Of a stretch of DNA of 64,000 bases, positions 1 through 8,473 are shown one piece after another; positions within the stretch are counted from its first letter, which is position 1, and each line of letters opens with the position of its first letter. Below the pieces are notes generated by a model. The model made no database searches. It was not told the origin of the DNA and saw nothing but the letters and a program-made list of their open reading frames with translations. Position numbers and translations under genes: made by a program. This DNA is from Haladaptatus halobius (lineage in GTDB: Archaea; Halobacteriota; Halobacteria; Halobacteriales; Haladaptataceae): assembly GCF_020618475.1 (NCBI RefSeq), contig NZ_CP085335.1:2728001-2792000 (forward strand), in the 5' to 3' direction.

Positions 1-100
1 GTACGAGAGTTTGGACGGTGGATTTACCGCGGAGCTGCCGGTCGATTCCGACGGAGTCGTGTTGGATTATCCCGGCCTGTTTCGGCGAGTCTATCCGTAG
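1..100 (+). CDS. C-terminal end of a putative glycolipid-binding family protein (partial)
   Basis: Only the last 32 codons are present, reading from base 2 to a TAG at 98-100. The visible peptide ends with a Gly-Gly-Phe segment, an acidic turn and then DYPGLFRRVYP. This resembles the C-terminus of the haloarchaeal putative glycolipid-binding family (PF06475 type), whose members end in a similar 'YPGLF' strand. The gene is convergent with hisB and its stop abuts the hisB stop at 101 with no spacer. The family call rests on about 30 residues recalled by eye, so it is tentative; coding status is more certain than function. Confidence 0.5.
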   Translation, partial: YESLDGGFTAELPVDSDGVVLDYPGLFRRVYP

Positions 101-688
101 TTACAAGCTCTCCTTCGTGCTCGCAACGTCGCTCCGGCGCTCGTCTATCCGCGTCGCGTCGTCCAGCGCACGCGCCAGTCCCTTGAACAGGGCCTCTATC
201 TCGTGGTGCGCGTTTTCGCCGGTGACGCCCGCATGAAGCGTCAACCCGGCGTTCATCGCCAGCGAGCGGAGGAAGTGGTTCGCCATGTGGCTGGTCAGGT
301 CGCCGACCCTGCCCTGTGAGAACTCGCCCTCGAACTCGAAGAGTGGGCGGCCACTCACGTCTACGACGATGTCGGCGACGGCCTCGTCCAGCGGAACTTT
401 TCGATCGGCGAATCGCCGGATTGCCCGGCGGTCGCCGAGGGCATCATCGAACGCCTGCCCGAGGGTGATCGCCACGTCCTCGACCGTGTGGTGGTCGTCG
501 ATATGCAGGTCGCCGTCGGCCCGCACGGTCAAATCGAACAGGCCGTGGCGCGCGAAGCTATCGAGCATGTGGTCGAAGAAACCGATACCCGTCTCGACCG
601 TGGAATCGCCGTCGCCGTCCACGTCGAGGGTCACTTCGATGGTCGTCTCCGCCGTTTCGCGCGTCACGGCGGCGGTTCGGTCGCTCAT
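101..688 (-). CDS. hisB: Imidazoleglycerol-phosphate dehydratase
   Basis: This is the sixth step of histidine synthesis, converting imidazole glycerol phosphate to imidazole acetol phosphate in the cytoplasm. The 195-residue product has the normal length of the monofunctional enzyme. Visible hallmarks are [13 protein letters not shown] (about residues 37-49), the metal-binding [16 protein letters not shown] (about 64-79), the [15 protein letters not shown] block and a second metal motif [18 protein letters not shown]. The internal duplication of His-His-x-x-Glu motifs is typical of HisB. The start at 688 gives MSDRTA, a usual haloarchaeal N-terminus. hisA lies 320 bases away on the same strand with a small opposite-strand gene between them, so the two are probably not one transcript. 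Confidence 0.97.
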   Translation of the reverse strand: MSDRTAAVTRETAETTIEVTLDVDGDGDSTVETGIGFFDHMLDSFARHGLFDLTVRADGDLHIDDHHTVEDVAITLGQAFDDALGDRRAIRRFADRKVPLDEAVADIVVDVSGRPLFEFEGEFSQGRVGDLTSHMANHFLRSLAMNAGLTLHAGVTGENAHHEIEALFKGLARALDDATRIDERRSDVASTKESL

Positions 689-800
689 GGTCGGACATTC
701 GTCCGGAGCTACAAGGTGGTTCCGTTCGGGGTAGTTTCAATCGGGGCTACGACGGTCGAGGTTCATACCACTCGGATTACCCGACATGCGTCTGACGTAG

Positions 801-807
801 TTATATT
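801..807 (+). promoter_or_regulatory. TATA-box for the small membrane protein at 835
   Basis: TTATATT starts 34 bases before the ATG at 835. That is the spacing of haloarchaeal TATA boxes to a transcription start at or next to the start codon, so a leaderless mRNA is inferred. It supports the reality of the short downstream gene. Confidence 0.5.
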
Positions 808-834
808 TGCCTCGAACACGAATATACGACCGTA

Positions 835-1011
835 ATGAAGCGTGATGTGTTGAGCGGGCTGATGGTCGCCATCGGAGTGCTCCTGTGTGGGACGGTGCCC
901 GGCGCAGTTCTGGGCGTGCCGATGGCTGCAACCGGCGCGTACTCGTTCGCAGAGCCGCGACTCGGCTCCGGGCCGGACGTGCTCCGGCGGCTCGCCAGAC
1001 AAGCCCGTTAG
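835..1011 (+). CDS. Small two-helix membrane protein, function unknown
   Basis: A 58-codon ORF that starts MKRDVLSGLMVAIG and carries one clear hydrophobic stretch (about residues 6-36, Gly/Val/Leu rich), followed by a polar basic tail ending in RRLARQAR. It lies between hisB and hisA on the opposite strand, and its TAG overlaps the hisA stop by a few bases. A TATA-like box sits 34 bases upstream. I do not recognise the family. The composition (hydrophobic core, basic C-terminus) and the promoter make it a credible membrane microprotein, but conservation has not been tested. Confidence 0.55.
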   Translation: MKRDVLSGLMVAIGVLLCGTVPGAVLGVPMAATGAYSFAEPRLGSGPDVLRRLARQAR

Positions 1012-1730
1012 TCGAGCGCTTCCCGCGCCTCCGTCAGGGTGAACGCTCCCCCGTAGAGCGCGCTCCCGACGACGACCGCGGCGGCACCCGTCTCGCGGAG
1101 CGCGCGAACGTCGTCGAGGATTGCGACCCCACCGCTCGCCACGACAGGGATTCCGACGGCCTCGGCGACTCGACTGACGGGATTCGTCTGGACGCCCTCC
1201 ATTCGTCCTTCGACATCGACATCCGTGAACAGAATCGCGCCAGCGCCGAGCTCCTCGTACCGCGTCGCCGCCTCCGCCGGGTCGATGCCGGTCGATTCCG
1301 TCCACCCGGAGACGAGGACTTCGCCGTCTTTCGCGTCGAGGCTCACTATCACCGAGCCGGGATGCGCTTCGCTGATCTCGGCGACGATGTCCGGGTTCTC
1401 TATCGCGGCGGTGCCGAGGATGACGCGGTCGACCCCGCGTTCGAGGAGGTCGATGGCATCCTCGGCGGTGCGGATGCCGCCCCCCAGTTGCACCTCGACG
1501 TCGACCGCGTCCAGAATCGACTCGACCGCATCGGCGTTCTTTCGCTCGCCCTCGAACGCGCCGTCCAAGTCCACGAGGTGGAGCGTCCGCGCGCCCTGTC
1601 CGACCCACTTCTCGGCCGCTTCGACGGGGTCGCCGTACGTCGTCTCGGTGCCTTTCTCGCCCTGCACGAGTTGGACGACTTCGCCGTCCTGCATATCGAC
1701 CGCCGGGACGACCTCGAACGTCGGGAACAT
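1008..1730 (-). CDS. hisA: Phosphoribosylformimino-5-aminoimidazole carboxamide ribotide isomerase
   Basis: HisA catalyses the Amadori rearrangement of ProFAR to PRFAR in histidine synthesis. The 240-residue (beta/alpha)8 barrel shows the expected strand-end motifs: VPAVDMQDGEVVQLVQG with the catalytic Asp near residue 11, HLVDLDGAF, the phosphate-binding QLGGGIRT and VVASGGVA loops, and ILFTDVDVEGRMEG with the second catalytic Asp. The start at 1730 gives MFPTFEVVPAVDMQ, the usual N-terminus. The stop overlaps the end of the convergent small ORF at 835-1011. Confidence 0.97.
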   Translation of the reverse strand: MFPTFEVVPAVDMQDGEVVQLVQGEKGTETTYGDPVEAAEKWVGQGARTLHLVDLDGAFEGERKNADAVESILDAVDVEVQLGGGIRTAEDAIDLLERGVDRVILGTAAIENPDIVAEISEAHPGSVIVSLDAKDGEVLVSGWTESTGIDPAEAATRYEELGAGAILFTDVDVEGRMEGVQTNPVSRVAEAVGIPVVASGGVAILDDVRALRETGAAAVVVGSALYGGAFTLTEAREALD

Positions 1731-1776
1731 ACTCCCGATTGGGTTGCGGGGGCGCGTAAATCCAGCGAGTCGTTAC

Positions 1777-1785
1777 CGTTTAAGA
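1777..1785 (+). promoter_or_regulatory. TATA-box of the phosphate permease gene
   Basis: CGTTTAAGA lies 22-30 bases ahead of the ATG at 1807, the spacing expected for a leaderless haloarchaeal transcript. It supports choosing 1807 rather than any in-frame upstream start, all of which would fall inside hisA on the other strand. Confidence 0.45.
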
Positions 1786-1806
1786 TGCGGAGGAGAATGT
1801 ACGAAT

Positions 1807-2994
1807 ATGGTCGAACTCTTGCTGGTGGTCGGTCTCACAGTCGCGGTGTTCGTCGGATTCAACATCGGTGGCTCCTCGACCGGCGTCGCGTTCGGTCCCG
1901 CGGTCGGCAGTCGAACCGTGTCAAAACTCGGCGCAGCGGGCCTGATGACCGGATTCGCTCTCCTCGGCGGCTGGACGGTCGGGCGGAACGTCATCGAGAC
2001 GATGGGCGGAGAGATCGTCCCGAGCGGACAGTTCACCCTCGTCGCCAGCGTCGGCGTCCTCTTTTTCGTCGGCATGGCCCTGCTCATCTCGAACCTCTTC
2101 GGCGTGCCCGCGTCCACGTCGATGACCGCGGTCGGTGCGATCGCGGGACTGGGCGTGGCGACTGGAACCGTGCGCGAACAGGTGATGTTCGAGATCATCT
2201 CGTGGTGGCTCATCGCGCCCGTCCTCGCCTTCTGGGTGTGCGCCGTCATTGGGCGCTACCTCTACCCCTACCTCGACGTGTGGTTCGAACTCGAACAGTC
2301 GGAAGGACCGCTGGTGGGGTTCAATCGCGTCGGGTCGGTTCCATACCCGACCGTCTCCTCCAACGCCACGTCGAAGGAGTTCTTCGTCAGCCTGCTCGTG
2401 GTCGGTATCGGCTGTTACATGGCGTTCTCGGCGGGCGCGTCGAACGTCGCCAACGCGGTCGCACCCCTCGTCGGAAGCGGTGCTATCGGCGAGAGTCAGG
2501 GCGTCCTGCTCGCAGGGGCGGCCATCGCGGTGGGTGCGTTCACCATCGCCCGACGAACCCTCGACACGGTGGGCAACGACCTGACCGACCTACCCCTGCT
2601 CGCGGCGCTCATCGTCGAGGTCGTCAGCGCGAGTCTCATCACCTTCCTCTCCTCCATCGGAATTCCTGCAAGTCTCGCGGTGAGCGCGACGATGTGCATC
2701 GTCGGACTCGGGTGGGGTCGGGCGACTCGGACGGTACGCATCTCCGACGCCGCCGCCGCCGCGGTTCGCGGGCGGGCCGAAGACGAGGAAGAACGACCGG
2801 GAATGTCGGTCAGCGTGCTCACCGCCGAACAGGAAGAAGTGACGAAAATAGGCGAAGAAGACCCGAACACGCTCCAAGCCAGCGACCTGTTCGACCCGTC
2901 CACGACCGCGCGGGTCGTCGGCCTCTGGATACTGACACCGTCCATCTCCGCCATCGCGTCGTACCTCCTGTTCTCGTTCGTCCCGCTCGCCTGA
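1807..2994 (+). CDS. Inorganic phosphate transporter, PiT family
   Basis: A 395-residue integral membrane protein of the PiT family (PF01384), which imports inorganic phosphate (or metal-phosphate) driven by an ion gradient. The two PiT signature repeats are visible: GFNIGGSSTGVAFGPAVGSR near the N-terminus and GCYMAFSAGASNVANAVAPL in the second half, each followed by Gly/Ala-rich membrane helices. A polar cytoplasmic loop rich in Glu/Arg (about residues 320-360) separates the last helices. The start at 1807 places the first transmembrane helix right at the N-terminus (MVELLLVVGLTVAVFVG). A second, quite different PiT-like protein lies at 7271-8473. Substrate is inferred from family only. Confidence 0.9.
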   Translation: MVELLLVVGLTVAVFVGFNIGGSSTGVAFGPAVGSRTVSKLGAAGLMTGFALLGGWTVGRNVIETMGGEIVPSGQFTLVASVGVLFFVGMALLISNLFGVPASTSMTAVGAIAGLGVATGTVREQVMFEIISWWLIAPVLAFWVCAVIGRYLYPYLDVWFELEQSEGPLVGFNRVGSVPYPTVSSNATSKEFFVSLLVVGIGCYMAFSAGASNVANAVAPLVGSGAIGESQGVLLAGAAIAVGAFTIARRTLDTVGNDLTDLPLLAALIVEVVSASLITFLSSIGIPASLAVSATMCIVGLGWGRATRTVRISDAAAAAVRGRAEDEEERPGMSVSVLTAEQEEVTKIGEEDPNTLQASDLFDPSTTARVVGLWILTPSISAIASYLLFSFVPLA

Positions 2995-3003
2995 ACCGGT
3001 CCG

Positions 3004-3012
3004 GTTTATACC
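3004..3012 (+). promoter_or_regulatory. TATA-box of the ferredoxin gene
   Basis: GTTTATACC lies immediately after the stop of the phosphate permease (2994) and about 55 bases ahead of the ferredoxin ATG. This predicts an independent promoter with a short leader of about 30 bases. Confidence 0.45.
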
Positions 3013-3066
3013 CCTTGCCGGTCGAAACAATAACTACTAACCATCCCGCGGACGAAGCCTCGGATG

Positions 3067-3456
3067 ATGCCTACCGTAGAATACCTCAACTACGAAGTGC
3101 TGGACGACCAGGGCTGGGATATGAATGACGACGACCTGTTCGACAAGGCCGCCGACGCCGGCTTCGACGACGAGGATTACGGCTCGCTCGACGTCAACGA
3201 GGGCGAGTACATCCTCGAGGCCGCCGAGGCGCAGGGCTACGACTGGCCCTTCTCGTGCCGCGCCGGTGCCTGCGCGAACTGCGCAGCCATCCTCTTCGAG
3301 GGCGAAATCGACATGGACATGCAGCAGATCCTCAGCGACGAGGAGGTCGAGGAGAAGGACGTCCGCCTGACCTGCATCGGTAGCGCGGCCACCGACGAGG
3401 TGCGGATCGTCTACAACGCGAAGCACCTCGACTACCTGCAGAACCGCGTCATCTAA
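3067..3456 (+). CDS. Halobacterial-type [2Fe-2S] ferredoxin
   Basis: Plant-type 2Fe-2S ferredoxin of the halobacterial kind, the soluble electron carrier for 2-oxoacid:ferredoxin oxidoreductases and other redox enzymes. The 129-residue product begins [17 protein letters not shown] and contains an extra acidic N-terminal insert typical of halophiles. Cluster ligands are visible as CRAGACANC (Cys-x4-Cys-x2-Cys) and a fourth Cys in RLTCIG. The C-terminus [12 protein letters not shown] matches the family. A second Met one codon upstream (3064) is possible, but the mature Halobacterium protein starts at the Pro after the 3067 Met. A strong hairpin follows the stop. Confidence 0.96.
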   Translation: MPTVEYLNYEVLDDQGWDMNDDDLFDKAADAGFDDEDYGSLDVNEGEYILEAAEAQGYDWPFSCRAGACANCAAILFEGEIDMDMQQILSDEEVEEKDVRLTCIGSAATDEVRIVYNAKHLDYLQNRVI

Positions 3457-3458
3457 GA

Positions 3459-3476
3459 CCCGGAGTGTTTTCCGGG
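3459..3476 (+). terminator. Hairpin after the ferredoxin gene
   Basis: CCCGGA-GTGTTT-TCCGGG, a perfect 6-bp stem with a 6-base loop, starts two bases after the ferredoxin stop and precedes the convergent ABC permease stop at 3524. It looks like a transcript-end structure, though archaeal termination usually relies on T-runs and no long T-run follows. Confidence 0.45.
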
Positions 3477-3523
3477 GGCTTCGGCGGGTGTTTCGTCGGA
3501 TGGCTGACCGTGGCGGCCTCGTT

Positions 3524-4408
3524 CTATCGCACATTCGAACTCGACGCTCGCTGGAGCAGGTAAACCGCAACCGAACCGAGTACCAGATCCAAGGCGACGA
3601 GAACGACGAATGCGGGGACGAGCGCGTTCCACAACCCGTCGAACCGCGTGACTTGGACGACGGTCATCACGTCCGCGTCGAGCATGATGGCTCTTGCGGC
3701 GTCGACGCCGTAGGTGATCGGGTTGAATCTGGCGACCGTCTGAATCCACTCCGGAAGTGCCTCCAGCGGTAAGAACGCGGTCGAGACGAACAGGAGGGGA
3801 AACTGGAGTAAGTTCGCTCCGATGATGGTCGATTCTTGGTCTTTGGTCAGCACCGCGAGCGAGTTCGACAGCGAGATGAACCACAAGGAAAAGAGGATGC
3901 CGACCGCAATGATTCCCGCCGCACCCGCGAATCCGGTTGCGACGTCCGCGCCAAGCAAGACGCCGAGACCGATGATGATGGTGATTTGAACCGCGATTCG
4001 AAGCACCTCGGCGGCGGTCTTACCGACGAAGACCGCGGTACGATTCATCGGCGTCGCCAGCACTTTCTCGAACATCCCGTTCTCGATGTCGTTCACCAGT
4101 CCGATACCCGACGTCGCGGCCGCCGCGAGCGACACCTGAATGCAGATGGCCGGGACGAGGTACGTTTCGTAGGAGATAGCGGCCCCGCCGCCGCGGTTGA
4201 CGGCGCCGGTAGCGACCTGCCCGAACACCTCGGTGAACAACACGAGGAAGATTATCGGCTGGACGAGCGAGACGACGAGGACGAACGGGTTCCGAACCGC
4301 CTTGAGATTCCAGCGTTTGAAGTTCACCCAGACGTCCCCGAAGAACGTGTTACTCGACCGTCTGACGCCCTCATCAGACGGGTCGGCGTCGAAGGACGGC
4401 GTACTCAT
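3524..4408 (-). CDS. ABC-2 type transporter permease (DrrB-like)
   Basis: Membrane subunit of an exporter, about 294 residues with six predicted membrane spans. The N-terminus MSTPSFDADPSDEG is polar and the first helix begins near NPFVLVVSLVQPIIFLVLF. The ABC-2 signature region is seen as FLPLEALPEWIQTVARFNPITYGVDAARA. The ATG at 4406-4408 overlaps the stop of the ATPase gene by four bases (ATGA), indicating translational coupling. Drug or lipid export is usual for DrrAB pairs, but the substrate here is unknown. Confidence 0.9.
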   Translation of the reverse strand: MSTPSFDADPSDEGVRRSSNTFFGDVWVNFKRWNLKAVRNPFVLVVSLVQPIIFLVLFTEVFGQVATGAVNRGGGAAISYETYLVPAICIQVSLAAAATSGIGLVNDIENGMFEKVLATPMNRTAVFVGKTAAEVLRIAVQITIIIGLGVLLGADVATGFAGAAGIIAVGILFSLWFISLSNSLAVLTKDQESTIIGANLLQFPLLFVSTAFLPLEALPEWIQTVARFNPITYGVDAARAIMLDADVMTVVQVTRFDGLWNALVPAFVVLVALDLVLGSVAVYLLQRASSSNVR

Positions 4409-5487
4409 CGCCCTCCCCTCTGCGCGGCGACCGATTCGTCCATCGACCGCGTCTCCTCGATGTGCTCGCCGGTAATAGCGAGGAAAACGTCGTCCAACGT
4501 CGGCGCTCTTACGTTGAAGCCGGTGACCGTCACTCCGGCGTCGCGGAGCGCGACGAGGAGGTCGGTGCCGTTCGATCGCGCCGACGTAGCCGTGACGTTG
4601 AGTCCGTCGTCGGTGCCCTCTATCGTCGCGTCCGAATCGAAGATGTTCGCCTCTCGGGCAACTTCGACGGCGCGTTGGCGGTCGTCCTCGTCCTCCAATT
4701 CGATGTCGAGAATTTCGCCGCCGACGCGTCGTTTCAGTTCCGCAGGCGATCCCGTGGCGACGATTTCGCCGTCGAGAATGACCGCGATGCGGTCGCAGAG
4801 CTGGTCGGCTTCTTCGAGATACTGGGTCGTGAGAAATATCGTCGTCCCTTCGTCGTTGATCCGTCGGAAGTAGTCCCACAGCCGGTTTCGAGCTTTCGGA
4901 TCCAACCCCGTCGTCGGTTCGTCGAGGAAGACGAGCGGCGGGCGGTGGACGAGCGCCGTCGCGACGTCGAGTCGTTTTTTCATCCCGCCGGAGAACCCCT
5001 CCGCTCGCTTGTCGGCGACGTCCGCCAAATCCGCGAGGTCGAGGAGTTCCTCGATTCGGTTCGAGCGCTCCCCTCGAGGGACGCCGAACGCTTCGCAGGC
5101 GAACCGGATGTTCTCACGCGCCGTCAACTCGGTGTCGACGCTCGTCTCCTGCGCCATATAGCCGATGGACTCCCGAACGCTTCGAGCTTCCCGCTGCACG
5201 TCGAATCCGTTCACTCGAACATCGCCCGAGGTGGGTCGGAGCAGCGTCGCCAACACCTTGATGGCCGTCGTCTTTCCCGCGCCGTTCGGGCCGAGAAAGC
5301 CAAAGAACTCGCCTTTCGGAATCGTCAGGGAGACGTCGTCGACGGCGCGAGTTCCGTCGGCGTAGGTCAACCGCAAGTCGTTCGTTTCGATCGCTGCTGG
5401 TCGTCCGTCCACCACCCCCGTTTCGGCGGCCGACTCGTTCGGTCGTGAGCGAGTCCGCTCCGACGCTATCGAATCGTGTCCGGTCAT
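4405..5487 (-). CDS. ABC transporter ATP-binding protein (DrrA family)
   Basis: A 360-residue ATPase that powers the permease encoded directly downstream. Walker A is GPNGAGKTT, the signature is FSGGMKKR, Walker B is LVFLDEPTTGLDP and the H-loop region is FLTTQYLEEADQLCDR. A C-terminal extension ends in APTLDDVFLAITG, the hallmark of the DrrA/DUF4162 subfamily. The start at 5487 (MTGHDSIASERTRSRP) is preferred to in-frame starts further upstream because it leaves room for a promoter and gives a typical acidic haloarchaeal N-terminus. Confidence 0.93.
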   Translation of the reverse strand: MTGHDSIASERTRSRPNESAAETGVVDGRPAAIETNDLRLTYADGTRAVDDVSLTIPKGEFFGFLGPNGAGKTTAIKVLATLLRPTSGDVRVNGFDVQREARSVRESIGYMAQETSVDTELTARENIRFACEAFGVPRGERSNRIEELLDLADLADVADKRAEGFSGGMKKRLDVATALVHRPPLVFLDEPTTGLDPKARNRLWDYFRRINDEGTTIFLTTQYLEEADQLCDRIAVILDGEIVATGSPAELKRRVGGEILDIELEDEDDRQRAVEVAREANIFDSDATIEGTDDGLNVTATSARSNGTDLLVALRDAGVTVTGFNVRAPTLDDVFLAITGEHIEETRSMDESVAAQRGGR

Positions 5488-5585
5488 GAAGTTCCTCGCG
5501 TATCGTACGGCGACCAGAGGGAAATACTCCCGAGTTCGAAATTTTGGTGTCACTTCGGAGGTCGGAGTTGCTCGACCGGGTCGGG

Positions 5586-6170
5586 TCAGCGACTCGCTTC
5601 GAACTCGTACTCCATCGGCCCCGCCAGCGCCGACGGGGCATCGCCCGTCTCGCGGAAATCGTGGCGATACAGCGTCCGAAAATCGCCGAAGTCGGTCTGT
5701 GCGTAGAACTCGTAGCAGGGAAATCCGTCGTGTTGGCCGCGGACATCGACGCCACCGTCTCGGTTCACCGCGAGCATGAGTCGGTAATCGACCGGGTGAG
5801 GGTGCGAAACCAACGGGTTGCTCGCGCTGGCGTTCATCTCGAACTCGACGCCCTCCTCACGCCACTCTGGGTCAGTGCAGAAGATTCCGTCCGCGGACGC
5901 CTTTCCTTCGCGGAGTTCCTCGGTTCCGTCGGGACAGGTGATTCGTTCCACCGAGCGTCCGGTGTCAGCGTACTCCGACAACGTTTCGCGGGCGAAATCC
6001 ACGACCGCCTCCTGCTCGACCCGGTTTCTCCCGGTGTTGACGGCGTGCGGCGTGAACTCCCGGTCGTCGCCGCGGAATTCGAGGGTTTGGTCGGCGTCGT
6101 CCGCGCGCGAAAGCCACGCCGACGGGATGAAGGTGGCCGCACGAAGTTTGACGATATCAGCGTCGCTCAT
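5586..6170 (-). CDS. Uncharacterised soluble protein (possibly DUF3238-like)
   Basis: A 194-residue acidic protein starting MSDADIVKLRAATFIPSAWL. Its features are an early 'FIPSAW' motif, a GDDREF turn near residue 34, two Cys (CPDG and CTDP) in the middle, and a pattern of alternating beta strands (VDYRLMLAVNRDGGVDV) ending with EYEFEAS. The 'TFIP-W ... GD-R' pattern recalls the DUF3238 family, but that is from memory and weak. No signal peptide or membrane helix is apparent. It stands alone between the ABC exporter operon and a divergent A24 peptidase gene, giving no functional hint. Confidence 0.6.
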   Translation of the reverse strand: MSDADIVKLRAATFIPSAWLSRADDADQTLEFRGDDREFTPHAVNTGRNRVEQEAVVDFARETLSEYADTGRSVERITCPDGTEELREGKASADGIFCTDPEWREEGVEFEMNASASNPLVSHPHPVDYRLMLAVNRDGGVDVRGQHDGFPCYEFYAQTDFGDFRTLYRHDFRETGDAPSALAGPMEYEFEASR

Positions 6171-6274
6171 GGCTACGACTCTCGCCGTCGGTCAAATAAA
6201 AATTGGTGGGTAAGTCACCCTTCATTTTTCGAAGATCGCAACACCTAACATGTCTGACCGAGGGCTACCGCGTG

Positions 6275-7258
6275 GTGCACACTTCGATTCCCGACCTCCT
6301 GCGACTGCTCGCCGTTCCCGTCTTCGGGTGGGCCGCGTGGCGCGACGTCGAGACTCGGCGAGTGGACAACCGGACGTGGTATCCGTTGGCCGTGCTCGCG
6401 GTCGCGCTGCTGGCGTGGGACGGTCTCACGGCGATGCGGTCCAGTCCCCTCGGACGGCGGTGGTTTCTCTTTCAGGTCGCGGTGAGTCTCCTCTTCGTCG
6501 CGCCGCTCGTCCTCGCGTTCTGGTGGTTCCGTGCATTCGGCGGCGCGGACGCGAAAGCATTCCTCGTGGTCGCGGTGCTGTTCCCGACGTACCCGGTCTA
6601 CCACCTCGGAGCTCGGGTGTTTCCCGTACAGCAGACCGTACTCGGCGTTTTCTCGCTCACGATTCTGACGAACACGGTTCTGGTCGGGGCGCTATACCCC
6701 GCCGCACTGTTCGTCCGAAACCTCCTCGCCGGGCGACTCTCGACGGCGATGGCCGTCGGACGCGTCGTTCCGTGGGACGAGATTCCAAAAACCCACGGCA
6801 AACTGCTCGAAACCCCCGAGGGAATCACCCGAAGCGGCGCGGATTTGGACGCGATTCGGATGTATCTCCGGTGGCGAGGCGTCACGCTCGCAGACCTGCG
6901 CGAGCGAGCGCACGACTTGCGCGACCCCGCGACCCTACCGGAAAATCCGAATCCGACGACCGACGGGGCGATATCTGACGGCGGGACGATGGTCGAAACG
7001 AGACGACCGGCGGGCGAGTCCGGCTACGAAGACCCGTGGGGCGCGGCTCTGTTCTTGGCCGACATCGACCGCGACGCCTACGGAACGACGCCCACCAAAT
7101 TGCGGGAGGGGTTGGAAGTCCTCGTCACCGAAGAGGAGGTGTGGGTGTCGCCCGGCATCCCCTTCCTCGTCCCGATGTTCATCGGGCTGGTCGTCGCACT
7201 CGGCTACGGCGACCTGCTCTCCGGACTGCTCAGCCTGCTCGGGTTCGCGACGCTCTGA
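6275..7258 (+). CDS. A24 family (prepilin/archaellin-type) peptidase
   Basis: Polytopic aspartyl protease that would remove class III signal peptides from pilins or archaellins at the membrane. About 327 residues: an N-terminal helix followed by the first catalytic Asp in WRDVETRRV, then several membrane helices, then the archaeal GxHyD motif as FGGADAKAF (second catalytic Asp), a long soluble insert (about residues 165-270) and two C-terminal helices. The insert with GTTPTKLREGLEVLV... is typical of the larger haloarchaeal members. The GTG at 6275 gives MHTSIPDLLRLLAVPVFGWA; an adjacent GTG at 6272 is equally possible. No pilin genes are nearby. Confidence 0.85.
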   Translation: MHTSIPDLLRLLAVPVFGWAAWRDVETRRVDNRTWYPLAVLAVALLAWDGLTAMRSSPLGRRWFLFQVAVSLLFVAPLVLAFWWFRAFGGADAKAFLVVAVLFPTYPVYHLGARVFPVQQTVLGVFSLTILTNTVLVGALYPAALFVRNLLAGRLSTAMAVGRVVPWDEIPKTHGKLLETPEGITRSGADLDAIRMYLRWRGVTLADLRERAHDLRDPATLPENPNPTTDGAISDGGTMVETRRPAGESGYEDPWGAALFLADIDRDAYGTTPTKLREGLEVLVTEEEVWVSPGIPFLVPMFIGLVVALGYGDLLSGLLSLLGFATL

Positions 7259-7270
7259 TTCGGATACCCG

Positions 7271-8473
7271 TCACCTGATGCCGGTCACCATCGCCAGCAC
7301 GGAGTACATCCCGTAGCCGGTCGCTCCAGCACCGACGAGCGAGACGAGCCACGCGCTGAGCGTGAGCGCTATCTTCCGACCGGAGACGCCCGCCGACCCG
7401 ACGACGAGACCGCTTCCGACCACGCTGGAGATGATGATGTTGTTGAACGAGATGGGAATTCCCAACGCGATGGCCGCCTGCGCGATGAGAAAGCCGGGAA
7501 CGAGCGCGGCGATGGATCGCCGCGCTCCGAGTTGCGAATACTCTCGGGAGACCGCTTGCAGGAGGCGCGGTGACCCCATCCACGCACCGAGGAGGATGCC
7601 GGTGCCGCCCAAGACGAGCAGCGCGACGCCGGGAACGCCGAGGTCGGTGAAAAGCGGTTCGAGCGGGCCGGTGGCGAGGCCGACTTGACTTCCGCCGCTG
7701 GAGAACGCGACGACGGCGCCGAGACCGACGAGGAACCGCTTGATGCCCGCTTCCATCGACCGTTCCATCGCGCGCCGCAGTGCGGCGAAGACGACGGCTC
7801 CGACGACGAGACTCACCGCCACCATCACCACGTCGTACGTGCTAAACAGCGTCGGCGTACCACCGATCTGTCGCGAGACGAAGCGTGCGACCGTTCGCTG
7901 GCCGGTCGAGCCAGGAACGACGGCGAGGTCGACGTTCGCCAGCACGAATCCCACGAACCCGCCGAGAAGCGGGACGCCGACCGTTTCCGGTATCGAGTCG
8001 CTTCGCAGGAGCGAGGCGGTCGTGTAGGCGATTGTCGCCGAGACGAACGGAACCGACACCCAGAAGGTGGCGATGCGGCGGTAGGTGTCCCACGCGGGGT
8101 TACCGCCGAGCGCGAGCCCGACGCCGACCATTGCGCCGGTCGTGGCGAACGCCGCAGGGATGGGATAGCCGGTCGAAACGCCGATGGCGATGAACAGGGC
8201 CGACGTGAACAGCCCCGCGGCGGCCCCGAGCGGCGTTATCGAGACGCCGTCGATCAGCCCCGTGCCGACCGTCTCGGAGATGCTCCCGCCCTGTGCGACG
8301 GCACCGAGCGCAGCGAACACGCCGATGAAGAAGGCCGCACGCATCGTCGGAATCGCGTTCGCGCCGACCGCCGGAGCGAACGGCGGCGAGTTGCTCGACG
8401 CGCCGAGCGCCCACGCCATGAACAGGCTCGCTAACACCGCGACGAGGACGACGGCGATGGTTCCCGTGCTCAC
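7271..8473 (-). CDS. PiT-like anion permease
   Basis: A 400-residue membrane protein with about ten hydrophobic helices. The PiT-type pseudo-repeat is visible as MAWALGASSNSPPFAPAVGANAI at the start and GAVVAFSSGGSQVGLATGPL in the second half, where PiT proteins carry GANDVANA-like motifs. It diverges from the PiT protein at 1807-2994 in both motifs, so the anion may not be phosphate. Its ATG overlaps the stop of the upstream Usp gene by four bases, so the two are co-translated. This permease-plus-Usp pairing suggests post-translational control of transport, which is inference only. Confidence 0.82.
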   Translation of the reverse strand: MSTGTIAVVLVAVLASLFMAWALGASSNSPPFAPAVGANAIPTMRAAFFIGVFAALGAVAQGGSISETVGTGLIDGVSITPLGAAAGLFTSALFIAIGVSTGYPIPAAFATTGAMVGVGLALGGNPAWDTYRRIATFWVSVPFVSATIAYTTASLLRSDSIPETVGVPLLGGFVGFVLANVDLAVVPGSTGQRTVARFVSRQIGGTPTLFSTYDVVMVAVSLVVGAVVFAALRRAMERSMEAGIKRFLVGLGAVVAFSSGGSQVGLATGPLEPLFTDLGVPGVALLVLGGTGILLGAWMGSPRLLQAVSREYSQLGARRSIAALVPGFLIAQAAIALGIPISFNNIIISSVVGSGLVVGSAGVSGRKIALTLSAWLVSLVGAGATGYGMYSVLAMVTGIR

